Shown one piece after another: positions 9,179 to 18,528 of a stretch of DNA of 64,000 bases (the stretch's first letter is position 1; every line of letters starts with the position of its first letter). The notes beneath the pieces were generated by a model. It ran no database searches and was not told the DNA's origin. It saw nothing but the letters and a program-made list of their open reading frames with translations. Origin of the DNA: UBA4732 sp963823075 (GTDB lineage: Bacteria; Planctomycetota; Planctomycetia; Gemmatales; Gemmataceae); NCBI GenBank assembly GCA_963823075.1, contig CAWGKE010000023.1:2232001-2296000 (forward strand), written 5' to 3'. Position numbers and translations under genes: made by a program.

Positions 9179-9187
9179 ATTCTCTAA

Positions 9188-9403
9188 TCAGGCCAGCATC
9201 TCCTCGATCGCCGTCGGGTCGTCCAGCACCGGCGTCGGCCGGCCGCTCGGGTCCGTCACCTGGATCGTCGGGTCGATGCCCAGGACGCGGTAGATCGTGG
9301 CGTGGACGTTCGACGGCGTCACCGGGCGGCTCGCGGGGCGCTGGCCCGGGCGGTCGGTCGAGCCGATCACCATGCCGCCCCGAAAGCGCCCACGACCGCG
9401 CAC
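9188..9403 (-). pseudogene. DUF1501 C-terminal remnant
   Basis: The residues GSTDRPGQRPASRPVTPSN, then HATIYRVLGIDPTIQVTD and PTPVLDDPTAIEE, repeat the last 62 residues of the intact DUF1501 gene that ends at 9884. DNA identity is about 90 percent over roughly 180 bases. No N-terminal two-thirds exists upstream; the match ends near 9380. It is either a displaced 3' end left by an insertion into the neighbouring gene or the remains of a paralogue. Confidence 0.75.
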
Positions 9404-9883
9404 CTCGGCGCCCCGGTCGCCTGGAAGCTCATCCGCCCGCCCGGACTGCCCAGGCCGCGCTCACGGACGCTCATTCGCGCCCATTTTCCCTCCCGATTGC
9501 ACTGCCCAGAGGCGCCGCGCGGATGGTACGCTCATGCGGCCCCATGGGTCGCAACGTCGAGGTGCATCATGTCCAGCTCCCCACTTCCCCAGGCCCGGCC
9601 GGAAGAGCCGAGGGGAGGCGAGCCGCTCGCCGGCCGCCGCTTCCACAGCCGGCCGACGTCCGGCGGCGCGCTGGCGTGGCGCCGTTGGACCTTTGCCCGA
9701 CCGCGCCGGTCGCTGCCTGGCAGCGTAAGGCCGACAGACCCCCGTCGCGCGCTGTGTCGGTCTTACGGCCTTACAGGAATGAAAAAAGGGGTTGGAGGCC
9801 GTTTTCCACCTTCATCGATGGAAAAAGACCGCCAATCCCTTTTCGCCCAAATGGCGGGCGTAAAGCCCGCCGCTCGCCACGCG
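9404..9883. other. Non-coding spacer between DUF1501 remnant and gene
   Basis: These 480 bases lie between two copies of a DUF1501 3' end. I see no convincing gene on either strand. It contains a hairpin at about 9726-9776 (GTAAGGCCGACAGA against TGTCGGTCTTACGGCCTTAC). Near 9852-9878 there is half of a GCCCGCCGCTCGCC-type repeat arm related to the hairpins elsewhere in the window. Confidence 0.4.
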
Positions 9884-11255
9884 TCAGAGCAATTCCTCGA
9901 TCGCCGTCGGGTCGTCCAGCACCGGCGTCGGCCGGCCGCTCGGGTCGGTCACCTGGACCGTCGGGTCGATGCCGAGGACGCGGTAGATCGTGGCGTGGAT
10001 GTTCGACGGAGTGACCGGCCGCGTGGCCGGACGCTGGCCCAGGCGGTCGGTCGAGCCGACCACCGTGCCGCCCTTGACGCCGCCGCCGCCCATCAGGCAG
10101 AACATCGCGTCGCCCCAGTGGTCGCGGCCGGGCGTGCCCATGCTGCCGGGGGCGCCGCCGTTGCCGCCGTCGTTCATCTTGGGCGTCCGGCTGAACTCGC
10201 CGCACAGCACCACCAGCGTCTTCTCCAGCAGGCCGCGGTCGTCCAGGTCCTCGAACAGGCTGGCCACGGCCGCGTCCACCACCGGCAGGTTGTTCTCATA
10301 GCCCTTTTTGAGGTCCCAGTGGTGGTCCCAGCCGCCGAAGTGGACGGCGACGAACGTGGCGCCGGCCTCGACCAGCCGGCGGCGCCAGCAGGCAGCTCTG
10401 GCCCCAGTTGTGCCGGCCGTAGCGGTCGCGCAGGTGCGGCTCCTCCAGGCCGACGTCGAACGCCCGCCGTGCTTGCGGGCCGCTGACGAACTCGAACGCC
10501 TCCTGGCCGAAGCGGTCCATCGATCCCTGCACGTCGGCCGTCTCGACGGTGCGCCGCATGTCGTCGAAGCGCTCCGCCAGGCCGCGGCGCTCCTCCAGCT
10601 CTTGAATGGTCAGGCCGGGCACGAGGTTGAGGTTGTGGACGCTGAAGTTCGGGGCGTTGGGGTCGCCGCCGGTCTGGAAGGGGTCGTGGGTGGCGCCGAG
10701 GAAGTTGCCGCCGAAGTAGCCGGGCGTCAGGCCGATGCTGCTGGCGTGCGGCACGGCCACATAACCGGGCATCCCACGGCGGCGGGCGCCGGCCTCGCGG
10801 TGGACGACGGCGCCGATGCCGGGAAACTTGCCGGTGTTGTTCGCCCCGCTGACGCCCATGTCCTTGGCCGTCAGCATCCGATGGCCGGCCGCGAAGTGGT
10901 CGCCCGTGTCGTGGTGCAGCGAGCGCACGATCGAGAACTTGTCGGTGACTTTCGCCTGGCGCGGGAACATCTCCGTTATGTCCATGCCGGGGACGCGGGT
11001 GTGGATCGGTTTCCAGAGTCCGCGGTACTCGGCCGGGGCGTCCGGCTTCATGTCGTAGAGGTCCATGTGGCTCGGGCCGCCGTCCAGCCAGATGAGGATG
11101 ACGGAGGTGTCTTTCGTGGCGCTGCCGGCGGTCCCGGCGCGGAGGAGCTGCGGCAGGCCGAGGGCGGCCAGGCCGGCGACGCCGACTTGCAGGAAGCTCC
11201 GGCGGCTGATTCCGTCGCAGTTACGCGGGGCGCGTCCGAGGTCGATGCGGAGCAT
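9884..11255 (-). CDS. DUF1501 family protein (Tat substrate), frameshifted
   Basis: From ATG 11255 the protein starts with a twin-arginine signal (SRRSFLQVGVAGLAALGLPQ). It continues with the DUF1501 hallmarks: ILIWLDGGPSHMDLYDMKP, MFPRQAKVTDKFSIVRSLHH, DTGDHFAAGH and GYFGG. The frame breaks near 10383 (after NWGQSCLLA) and resumes as RRLVEAGATFVAVHFGGWD, CGEFSRTPKMN and DHWG to a stop at 9884. One extra C in GCGCCGCC explains the break. DUF1501 proteins are sulfatase/phosphatase-fold, exported proteins, usually paired with DUF1549/DUF1553 proteins; none is adjacent here. The whole would be about 457 residues, a normal size. Confidence 0.85.
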
Positions 11256-11352
11256 GGGGTGGGGCCTCCGGGGAGGAAGGTGGAGGGCGACCGCGGGGGG
11301 CAAGATGCTGCTCGGCAGCTAATGGGGATCGTACCCCGAGAGGCGGGGAGAG

Positions 11353-13278
11353 TCAACTAGGCGATTGGGCAAGCTGTTCCAGCCGCTCGCGCATCCGCCG
11401 GCCATACGCCTCCAGCGACAGCACTTCGGCAATGTCGCGCCGCGCCCGTTCCCCGAGCGCCCGCGCCTCTGCCGGCCGGTCCACCATCCGCCGCATCGCC
11501 TGGGCCGCCGCCGCGATCGACGGCTCGGCCCAGACGCTCCCCTTGCGGTACACCATGTAGTCGCGCAGCAACGGCGTCTTTTCGTAGGGGACAAGGATGC
11601 TATTGTCGGCCGACATGAAGTCGAGGTTGCCGGAATAGCCGGTGGCGACGACCGGCTTGCCGAAGAACATCGCCTCCGCCATCGTCAGGCCGAAGCCCTC
11701 GGAGCGATGCAGCGAGACGTAGCCGTCGCAGGCGTTCAGCAAGCCATACGACTCTTCGCGCGACTGAACCCGGTCGATCAGCGCGCAGCCGGCCTCGTCG
11801 CACGCCTGCCGCAGCAGGGCCAGGTTGTCCGGGTCATGGGCGCCGCGCGACGCCTTGACGGCCAGCTGCACGTCGGCCGAACCGCCGAACGCCTCGCGGA
11901 ACGCCGACACCACCGCCAGCGGGTTTTTGCGCTCGAACACGCTGTTCATGTCGAACACGAACAGGAAGAGGAACTTGGACGGGTCGAGGCCGAAGTGCGA
12001 TCGGGGCAGGTCCGGTGCAACGGGCGGCAGCATTCCCGGCAGCATCGGCGTGACGGGAATCGGCATGATGCGGCGGAGGGCGTCGTGGATGAAGCGAGTC
12101 GGCGCCCAGACCTCGTCGAGCAATTCGGCGTGCCGCGCCCACTCCGGCGGGGCCGTCTCCAGCTCCCAGTACCACACGGCGACGCGGTAGACGCCGGGCC
12201 GCCGCCATAGTCCCGCCTGCGGATAGCAGACCTCCACCAGCGGCTCCGGCGCCATGTGCAGCAGGGTGACGTCATACGGCTCCAGGCCGAGGCAATCGGC
12301 GCGGTCGGCGGGGACGCCGTTGTGGACGCCGTTGGGCAGGTCGCGGCAGGAGCGTCGGATTCCCGCCCGATCCAGACCGCGCACAGTGTTCAGCGCCGCC
12401 TCCATCAGGCCGGAAGGGTAGCGGAAATGGGCGATGACGTTGGCGCCGAGCGGGGCCGCCTCTCCGGCGGGGAGGGATCGGGCGATGCGGTGGAGACAGG
12501 CTTCCTCGACGGCGTCGAGCGTCGGCGGGACGGGCAGAGCGTCGAGCCAGTCGCCGGCGACGCGATGTTCCTCGCGGAACCATGCGCGCAGGGAATCCCA
12601 GCCGAAGCGCGTCAGGCCGTCCGGGAATCGTTGCTGCCATGCCGGCGTCAGCAAATACGTATCGACCAGGCCGCGGTGCGGGTCTTCCGCGTTGTGCAGA
12701 TGGAACCAGAGGATTTCCTCGTCGGAAAGGGGGAGATGCTCCCGCGCCTTGGCGAGGAGATAGATGAGCAGCAGCCCCCGACCGGCGGGCGTCAACCCGA
12801 GCGGGCAGGCCTGGCGGTATTCGAGAAAGACGTCGTAACGCTGCCGCGGCCGCTTCTCCAGCCCGCGGGCGAAGACGGCTCGCATATCCTCTGCCGCGGC
12901 GGACCCTTCGCCGAGCATGGCGCACAACTCGCCGCAGAAGCCGCCGTCGGGGCCGTCGCGCAGGGCCTGCGGATGACGGTGGCGCAGATCGTCGCGGCGG
13001 ATGAGCGTCGTCATCACCCAGCGGGCGGTCTCTGTCTCGCCCGGACGGGGCCGCTTCCTGTGCCGCAACAGGGGGCGCTCCATCAACCAGAGAATGCGAT
13101 TGAGCGCCCGCAGGTTGTACGGGTCATTCGCCCCCTTCGGCGGGGTGGGCAGGTCGGCACTGGGGGGCGGCTGCAAGCCGACCAGCCGGCGCAGAGACCG
13201 CAGGGCCAACCGCCGCCGGCTGCCGGGCGGGGCCGTCATTTTCAGGACGCGCTTCACTGTCTGAAACAGCACGCCCAC
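11353..13278 (-). CDS. Group 1 (GT4-like) glycosyltransferase
   Basis: A 641-residue protein. The C-terminal half is a GT-B type glycosyltransferase: FLFLFVFDMNSVFERKNPLAV, then LNACDGYVSLHRSEGFGLTMAE with the E-x7-E nucleotide-sugar motif (EGFGLTMAEAM), then GKPVVATGYSGNLDFM. The N-terminal 250 residues look like an added helical domain. I chose the GTG at 13278 because TAAGGAGT lies just upstream; the longer frame reads into a hairpin. It follows the GT2 gene in the same direction, separated by that hairpin. Together they suggest cell-surface polysaccharide or glycoprotein synthesis. Confidence 0.85.
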   Translation of the reverse strand: MGVLFQTVKRVLKMTAPPGSRRRLALRSLRRLVGLQPPPSADLPTPPKGANDPYNLRALNRILWLMERPLLRHRKRPRPGETETARWVMTTLIRRDDLRHRHPQALRDGPDGGFCGELCAMLGEGSAAAEDMRAVFARGLEKRPRQRYDVFLEYRQACPLGLTPAGRGLLLIYLLAKAREHLPLSDEEILWFHLHNAEDPHRGLVDTYLLTPAWQQRFPDGLTRFGWDSLRAWFREEHRVAGDWLDALPVPPTLDAVEEACLHRIARSLPAGEAAPLGANVIAHFRYPSGLMEAALNTVRGLDRAGIRRSCRDLPNGVHNGVPADRADCLGLEPYDVTLLHMAPEPLVEVCYPQAGLWRRPGVYRVAVWYWELETAPPEWARHAELLDEVWAPTRFIHDALRRIMPIPVTPMLPGMLPPVAPDLPRSHFGLDPSKFLFLFVFDMNSVFERKNPLAVVSAFREAFGGSADVQLAVKASRGAHDPDNLALLRQACDEAGCALIDRVQSREESYGLLNACDGYVSLHRSEGFGLTMAEAMFFGKPVVATGYSGNLDFMSADNSILVPYEKTPLLRDYMVYRKGSVWAEPSIAAAAQAMRRMVDRPAEARALGERARRDIAEVLSLEAYGRRMRERLEQLAQSPS

Positions 13279-13311
13279 GGCTGGACTCCTTATCCTGTCG
13301 TTGCAAGGGCC

Positions 13312-13380
13312 GGCAAGCCCGCAGCGCCAAGCAAGGGCGAGACCGCGCGGCTCACCGTTGCTTGGCGCTGCGGGCTTGCC
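13312..13380. repeat. Intergenic hairpin with 23-bp perfect arms
   Basis: Arms at 13312-13334 and 13358-13380 are perfect inverted repeats (GGCAAGCCCGCAGCGCCAAG...). The 23-base loop is GC-rich. It fills the space between the two glycosyltransferase genes. There is no T-run, so it is not a classical terminator, though it could slow polymerase or protect mRNA ends. Confidence 0.75.
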
Positions 13381-13388
13381 CACTGCTT

Positions 13389-15233
13389 TCAGGATTGCCG
13401 CACCGAGCAATCTTCGCCGTCATGGGTCAGGTGCGGGCTGTAGAACGGATCGCCGCGGGCGATGTCCTCGCCCCAGCGCTCCAGGAACAGCAGCCGTTCC
13501 AGCACCAGCTGGGCGTGACGGGCCGGGTGAATGATGGTGCCGCGCGTCTGGCACTGGTGATGAACGAGCCGGGCGTGCGGCGTCCAGATCACTTGCAGGC
13601 CGCGGCGCCGCACCCGCAAACAGAGGTCCACGTCGTTGTAATCCCCGGCGAACTGCTCATCGAAGCCGCCCATCTCCTCGAACACGGAGCGGCGCATCAC
13701 CAGGCAGGCGCCGGTGACGGCGCTGAGGTTCTGGACGGCGGCCAGGCGGTTGGCGTAGCCGGGGGCGTCCCCGCGGAAGCCGTTCATGACGTGGCCGCAA
13801 TGATGTTCCGTGACGCCGAGGACGATGCCGGCGTGCTGCACCGCCCCGCCGGGGTAGAGGAGCTTCGCCCCCACCGCCCCGACTTCCGGCCGCAGCGCGT
13901 GTTCCAGCATCCGCTCCAGCCAATCCGGCGTGACGACCTCCGTATCGTCGTTGACGAAGGCGAGGACTTCCCCGCGGGCCTGGCGAGCGGCGAAGTTGTT
14001 GACGGCGGCGTAGTTGAACGGCTTGCGGTCCCAGTGCAGGAGACGGACGCCCGGGCGGCCGGCCAGGCGGGCGTTCAGGGCCAGCGCGTCGGGCGTGACG
14101 CTGCCGGTGTCCACCAGCAGGATCTCCTGATTCGGGTAATCGGCGGCCAGGAGCGTATCAACGCAGCGGCCCAGCAGGCGCGGCTGATCCTTCGACGGGA
14201 TGACGACCGACACCAGCGGCCGGCCGACCGTGTAGCGGACCTGCTGCGTCCCTGGCGCCAGTCCCGGCCCTACCTGGGCGGTGACGCCGAGCCGGTCGAG
14301 ATGCTCCTGCACGGCCCGGACGTTTGCGGCGTCGTCGGTCGATCGCGTCGCCGGCCGGCCGTGGTACAGCACCAGCGGAACATGGCAAACGCGGTCGGTT
14401 TTCTCGACGACGCGCAGGGCCAGGTCGTAGGCAGCCGCCGGGCCGAATGCGGGCCGAAAGCCGCCGACTTCCCGCACCAGCCGCAGGTCGAACGCCGCGA
14501 GGTTTCCGACGAAGTTCATGGCGCGGAAGGTTTCCGGCGCCCAGTCCGGCTTGAAGAGCGGATCGCAACGGCGGCCGTGGTCGTCGAGGGCGTCCTCGTC
14601 GGAATAGATCAGGGCGGGGCGCGGTTCAGCGGCCAGTGCGTGCCGCAGCACGGCGACGGCGGTGGGCGCCAGCAGGTCGCCGGCATTCAGCACGGCTATG
14701 AAGTCGTCCGTGATGGCTTGCAGGGCCGTGTTCCAGGCGTGGACGGCGGCGGATGCCAAGCCCAATCGCCAATTCGGATCGCTTTGAGCATCAAGTGATC
14801 GGATCGAGGGTTCCAGAGCCGGCCCGTCGCCGGCGAGAAGGAAATGGATGCGCGGCGCCGCGTCGGGCGCGGCGGGCGCGGACGGCCATTCCGCGAAGGC
14901 GGCCGGCTCATGGCGTTCGATCCAACGCGCATAGGCGCCGAACTCGGCCGGTGCAGCAGCGACGATTCGCCTCGGCCGGCGGGTCGCCCATCGCACGAGG
15001 GAATGGGCGCGGCCGCCGGGCGGCAGCACTGCATTCCGCAGACGGTAGTAGCGTTGAAGCAACGCCCAGCCGCGCGAGGATTGGATGGCGGCGAGAGCGT
15101 CGCGGAGACGCCGCGCTTCGCTCCGCGATTGATTCAGCTCGGCTTCAAATTCTCGGATGCTTTCGCAGGCCACGGACAGCAGACGGCGGGTCTTCTCGGC
15201 GTCGAGTGCATCCGTGACAATCGGATCGCCCAT
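13389..15233 (-). CDS. Family 2 glycosyltransferase, two GT-A domains
   Basis: A 614-residue protein from ATG 15233, which has GGAGGG six bases upstream. Residues 25-70 form a coiled coil (CESIREFEAELNQSRSEARR). A first, partial GT2 domain (residues about 130-330) keeps LIYSDEDALDDHGRRCDPLF and PETFRAMNFVGN. The second domain (about 350-600) is complete: VSVVIPSKDQPRLLGRCV, EILLVDTGS, AFVNDDTEVVTPDWLE and VTGACLVMRRSVFEEMGGFDE. This layout is typical of enzymes that make O-antigen-like or rhamnan glycans. A tRNA-Pro gene lies just upstream. Confidence 0.9.
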   Translation of the reverse strand: MGDPIVTDALDAEKTRRLLSVACESIREFEAELNQSRSEARRLRDALAAIQSSRGWALLQRYYRLRNAVLPPGGRAHSLVRWATRRPRRIVAAAPAEFGAYARWIERHEPAAFAEWPSAPAAPDAAPRIHFLLAGDGPALEPSIRSLDAQSDPNWRLGLASAAVHAWNTALQAITDDFIAVLNAGDLLAPTAVAVLRHALAAEPRPALIYSDEDALDDHGRRCDPLFKPDWAPETFRAMNFVGNLAAFDLRLVREVGGFRPAFGPAAAYDLALRVVEKTDRVCHVPLVLYHGRPATRSTDDAANVRAVQEHLDRLGVTAQVGPGLAPGTQQVRYTVGRPLVSVVIPSKDQPRLLGRCVDTLLAADYPNQEILLVDTGSVTPDALALNARLAGRPGVRLLHWDRKPFNYAAVNNFAARQARGEVLAFVNDDTEVVTPDWLERMLEHALRPEVGAVGAKLLYPGGAVQHAGIVLGVTEHHCGHVMNGFRGDAPGYANRLAAVQNLSAVTGACLVMRRSVFEEMGGFDEQFAGDYNDVDLCLRVRRRGLQVIWTPHARLVHHQCQTRGTIIHPARHAQLVLERLLFLERWGEDIARGDPFYSPHLTHDGEDCSVRQS

Positions 15234-15275
15234 GGCACCCTCCGTGGCGCTCGCCCAAACGACCATGAAACGAAA

Positions 15276-15349
15276 TCGGGGCGGCGGGACTCGAACCCGC
15301 GACCTTCGGCTCCCAAAACCGACGCGCTACCAACCTGCGCTACGCCCCG
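15276..15349 (-). tRNA. tRNA-Pro (anticodon TGG)
   Basis: A complete 74-base cloverleaf on the minus strand. The acceptor stem is CGGGGCG/CGCCCCG with discriminator A. The anticodon arm TCGGT-TTTGGGA-GCCGA gives anticodon TGG. The T-arm is CGGGTTCGAGTCCCG. CCA is not encoded. The 5' CGGGG is usual for bacterial proline tRNAs. It sits between parB and the GT2 gene. Confidence 0.95.
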
Positions 15350-15377
15350 CCGCGCGACGGTTTCACGGCTCCGCCGC

Positions 15378-16263
15378 TCACCGCCGCAACACTTCCACCA
15401 TGCGCTCGAAGTCGTCGTTCGACTCGAACGTCAAGATGATCTGGCCCCGGTCCTTGCCCTTCACCTTGATCTCCAGCCGCAAGCCGAGCTTCTTGCGCAG
15501 CTCGTCCTCGACGCCGATCACGTGGTTCGTCTTCTCCGCGGCCGGCTTGCCGTTGCCGCCGTGGCCATTGCCGTCGCCCTCGGCCGCCTGCTTCTCCGCA
15601 GCCTGCTGCTTGACAAAAGCCTCCGTCGCGTGAACCGACAGGCCGCGGGCGATGATCTCCTTGCCCACCTGCACCTGGCGCACCGCGTCCGGGATGCCCT
15701 TCAATACCTTCGCATGGCCGGTCGTCAGCTGGCCGACCCGCACGGAGTCCTGCAATTCGCCCGGCAGCTCCAGCAGCGCCACGAGGTTCGTGATCGTCGG
15801 CCGAGCCAGCCCCAGGCGCCCGGCCAGCTGCTCGTGCGTCATCTGATAGCGGTCGAGATAGTCCTTGAAGCCGTGCGCCTTCTCGATCGGGTTCAGGTCG
15901 GAGGCGCTGGATGTTCTCGATCAGCGCCGCTTCGCTCGCCTCCTGGTCGTTGAAGTTCACGACCGTGACCGGCACCGAGCTGAGTCCGGCCGCCCGCGCC
16001 GCCCGCAGCCGCCGCTCGCCGGCCACCAGCTGGAAACGTCCGCCGACCTGCCGCACCACCAGCGGCTGCAAGATGCCGTGCGTCTTGATGCTGGCGCTCA
16101 GGGCCGAGAGCTCATCGTCGTCAAAGCCCTTGCGCGGCTGGAACGGGCTTTGCTCAATCACGTCCACCGACACCTGCGACGCCCCGTTGGCGACCGGCGG
16201 GTCGCCTTCCGCCCCGCTGAGCAGGGCGTCCAGTCCGCGACCGAGCCGCGATTTCTTCTCCAT
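15378..16263 (-). CDS. parB: ParB/Spo0J chromosome-partitioning protein, frameshifted
   Basis: From ATG 16263 the protein begins MEKKSRLGRGLDALLSG, the classical ParB start. It continues with PFQPRKGFDDDELSALSASI, GILQPLVVRQVGGRFQLVAGERRLRAAR (the GERRxRA CTP-binding motif) and ALIENIQR. The frame then shifts near 15905, where an extra C sits in CGCCTCC. It resumes DLNPIEKAHGFKDYLDRY and the helix-turn-helix HEQLAGRLGLARPTITNLVALL, ending in the C-terminal dimer domain at 15378. ParB binds parS sites and spreads as a CTP clamp for chromosome segregation. No parA is adjacent in this window. Full length would be about 295 residues. Confidence 0.9.
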
Positions 16264-16351
16264 TGCGGTTCCTTCCTCTCTCGTCGAAAAACGCCGGGTC
16301 CGTCCGGCGTCGGCATCATAGCAGCAATGCGGAGAGGGCGACAACAGGGGT

Positions 16352-17155
16352 TTAGAACTCCCCCGTCCCGCGCTTCGACCACCACGGCAGCGACGCCCCG
16401 CCGTCGATGGTGAGCGTCGTCCCGGTGACGTAGTCCGAATCGGGATCGACGAGGAAGCGCACGCCGCGGACGACCTCTTCCGGCCGGGCCAGTCGGCCCC
16501 ACGGCAGGGCGCGGCCGGCCCGATCAAGGACTTCCTCGGTGAAGTATTTGCGCTCGCCCGGCGTGTCGGTCCAGCCGGGGTAGAGGATGTTGACGCGGAT
16601 GCGGTGCTTGACCAGCTCCAGGGCGGCGGTGCGGGCCATCTGATCGAGGGCGGCCTTGGCCATGTTGTAGGCCATGCACGACGGGATGGCGACATGGGCG
16701 TGCGGCGAGCTGACCACGACGACGCTGCCGCCGTCGCCCTGGCGCATTATCTGCCGGACGGCGGCCCGCAGGCAGTGGAAGGCGCCCCACATGGTCACGT
16801 CGATCGTCTTGCGGAACCCCGCCATGTCCGCCTGATAGAAGAACTCGCGGTCGCTGTAGGCGGCGCATGTGACGAGAACGTCGATGCGGCCCATCTCGGC
16901 GGCGACGCGCTCCACCATCCGTTCCACGGCAGGCTGATCGGACACGTCCGCCGGACAGAGCAGCGCCCGGCGGCCCAGCGCCCGGATGCGGCCGGCGGCG
17001 TCCTCGGCCCCTTCCGGCGGAGAGAGGAAATTGAGGGCCACGTCGGCGCCGTCCTCGGCCAGGCCGACCGCGGCGGCCTGGCCGATGCCGGACGAGGCCC
17101 CCGTCACCAGGACGACTTTGCCGCTCAGTTTCAGCGATGGGGACGGCGGATTCAT
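16352..17155 (-). CDS. Short-chain dehydrogenase/reductase
   Basis: A 267-residue classical SDR. The N-terminal Rossmann motif is VLVTGASSGIGQAAA (residues about 16-30), with DVSD near 70 and a CAAYS variant of the NNAG motif. The catalytic Ser is in VVVVSSPHAHVA, and Tyr/Lys in AYNMAKAALDQM. The C-terminal PGWTDTP and YVTGTTLTIDGGASL are as expected. It would reduce or oxidise a sugar or alcohol with NAD(P)H; the substrate cannot be read. It lies upstream of parB in the same direction and divergent from hemW, with a long hairpin between. Confidence 0.9.
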   Translation of the reverse strand: MNPPSPSLKLSGKVVLVTGASSGIGQAAAVGLAEDGADVALNFLSPPEGAEDAAGRIRALGRRALLCPADVSDQPAVERMVERVAAEMGRIDVLVTCAAYSDREFFYQADMAGFRKTIDVTMWGAFHCLRAAVRQIMRQGDGGSVVVVSSPHAHVAIPSCMAYNMAKAALDQMARTAALELVKHRIRVNILYPGWTDTPGERKYFTEEVLDRAGRALPWGRLARPEEVVRGVRFLVDPDSDYVTGTTLTIDGGASLPWWSKRGTGEF

Positions 17156-17214
17156 GAGGAAAAGGCTCGTGGGAGGCGGGGCGCGGTCGGGTGGCTTTTG
17201 CTATGGTATGCAAT

Positions 17215-17284
17215 GGCGAGCGGCGCGGCGTAAGCCCGCCGGTGTTGAACCGAACACCGGCGGGCTTACGCCGCGCCGCTCGCC
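17215..17284. repeat. GGCGAGCGGC-family hairpin, 32-bp perfect arms
   Basis: Arms 17215-17246 and 17253-17284 are perfect inverted repeats beginning GGCGAGCGGCGCGGCGTAAG, with a six-base loop. It lies in the divergent promoter region of the SDR and hemW genes. Near-identical arms occur at 27767, 31362 and 48677, with relatives at 20910 and 32992. Confidence 0.85.
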
Positions 17285-17305
17285 GAAACAGCAGGAGACG
17301 CCGTC

Positions 17306-18448
17306 GTGGACGAAGCACCGCCGTGGGTCTGGCCGCGCGCCGCCTATGTCCACGTCCCGTTCTGCGCCCATCAGTGCGGCTATTGCGACTTTGCCATCGC
17401 CGTCGGTCAGGATCATCTCATCGAGTTGTACCTCGACGCCCTCGACGCGGAGATGGCGACGCTCCGCGAACCGCAGCCGGTGCGGACGATCTTCATCGGC
17501 GGCGGCACGCCGACCCATCTGTCGGCGGCCCAGCTGGCGCGGCTGCTGCAATCCGTCGGGCGCTGGCTGCCGTTGCGGCCCGGCGGCGAATGGAGCATCG
17601 AGGCCAACCCCGACACGCTCGACGACGACAAGGTCGCCGTCCTGGCCGACCACGGCGTCACCCGTGTCAGCCTCGGGGCGCAGTCGTTTCATCCGCACTT
17701 GCTGGCGGTGCTGGATCGCCAGCACGTCCCTTCGCAGGTTCCGCAGGCCGTGGAACGCGTCCGCCGGCGCATCACGGCCGTGTCGTTGGATCTGATCTTC
17801 GGCGCCCCCGGCCAGACGGAGGCGGAGTGGCGCGCCGACCTGGCGGCCGCGCTGGCGCTGGCGCCGGATCACGTCTCGACCTACGGCCTGACCTACGAGA
17901 AGGGGACGCCGCTGTGGAAGCGGCGCGAGCGCGGCCAGGTCCGGCCGCTGGACGAGGACGCCGAGCTGGCGCTCTACAGCACGGCCATTGACGTGCTGGA
18001 GGCGGCGGGGTTGGCGCAGTATGAAATATCGAGCTTCGCCCATCCGGGCCGCCGCTGCCGGCACAACGAGGTCTACTGGGCCAACGAGGCGTATTTCGGC
18101 TTCGGCATGGGCGCGGCCCGCTACGTCCGCGGCCGCCGGGAACTCAACACGCGCGACCTCAAGACGTACATCCGCCGCGTGCTGTCCGGTGAAGCGGCGA
18201 CGTTTCAATCGGAGGAGCTGGGGCTGGAGGAGCGGGCGCGGGAGACGATGGCGGTGCAGCTGCGGCGAGCAGAAGGGATTGACCGGCCGGCGTTCCGCGC
18301 TCAGACCGGATTCGTCCTGGAGACAGCGGCGAGTCCGGCCCTGTCGGCGCTGATCGAGCAGGGATTGCTGGTGGACGACGGCGCCGGCGTGCGGCTGACG
18401 CGGCGCGGGAGGTATGTGGCGGACGCGGTGATCGAGCGGCTGCTCTAG
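17306..18448 (+). CDS. hemW: HemW-like radical SAM heme chaperone
   Basis: A 380-residue radical SAM protein. The cluster motif C20-x3-C24-x2-C27 (CAHQCGYCDF) follows YVHVPF, as in HemW/HemN-like proteins. Next come IFIGGGTPTHLS, the SAM-binding GGGTP, then SIEANPDTL, GVTRVSLGAQSF, SLDLIFGAPGQT and STYGLTYEKGTPL. HemW proteins bind heme and pass it to target enzymes; older databases call them oxygen-independent coproporphyrinogen oxidases. The true HemN extra motifs are missing, so chaperone is the better call. The start is a GTG at 17306. Confidence 0.9.
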   Translation: MDEAPPWVWPRAAYVHVPFCAHQCGYCDFAIAVGQDHLIELYLDALDAEMATLREPQPVRTIFIGGGTPTHLSAAQLARLLQSVGRWLPLRPGGEWSIEANPDTLDDDKVAVLADHGVTRVSLGAQSFHPHLLAVLDRQHVPSQVPQAVERVRRRITAVSLDLIFGAPGQTEAEWRADLAAALALAPDHVSTYGLTYEKGTPLWKRRERGQVRPLDEDAELALYSTAIDVLEAAGLAQYEISSFAHPGRRCRHNEVYWANEAYFGFGMGAARYVRGRRELNTRDLKTYIRRVLSGEAATFQSEELGLEERARETMAVQLRRAEGIDRPAFRAQTGFVLETAASPALSALIEQGLLVDDGAGVRLTRRGRYVADAVIERLL

Positions 18449-18480
18449 GCCATCCGACTACCGACGCGCCGCCAAGCGAA

Positions 18481-18528
18481 GGCGAGCGGCGGGGTTCATC
18501 CCCGCCGGGACAAGCCCGGCGGCTCGCC
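18481..18528. repeat. Imperfect GGCGAGCGGC-type hairpin
   Basis: GGCGAGCGGCGGGG is followed after 20 bases by an inverted CCCGGCGGCTCGCC. The element lies between the convergent hemW and kinase genes. It supplies the last codons of the kinase (ending GLSRRG), which suggests it moved or grew into the gene end. Confidence 0.6.

Larger units (their letters stand above)
8325..9187. other. Gene-free, repeat-rich intergenic region
   Basis: About 860 bases without a supported gene. It holds a cluster of TGCTGACCGG / CCGGTCAGCA repeats at 8384-8440. A tRNA-like T-arm sits at 8501-8517 on the minus strand. Several GC-rich hairpins lie between 8600 and 8830, for example arms around CTGGCG/CGCCAG and GAACTC/GAGTTC. 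A long palindrome lies at 9072-9178. A structured RNA on the minus strand is possible, but I could not match it to tmRNA, RNase P RNA or SRP RNA. Confidence 0.4.

Noticed and set aside
9302..10486. A 394-codon plus-strand frame over the DUF1501 3' end
   Set aside because: It is antisense to a gene with clear DUF1501 motifs, Arg/Pro-rich, and spans both the remnant and the intact gene.
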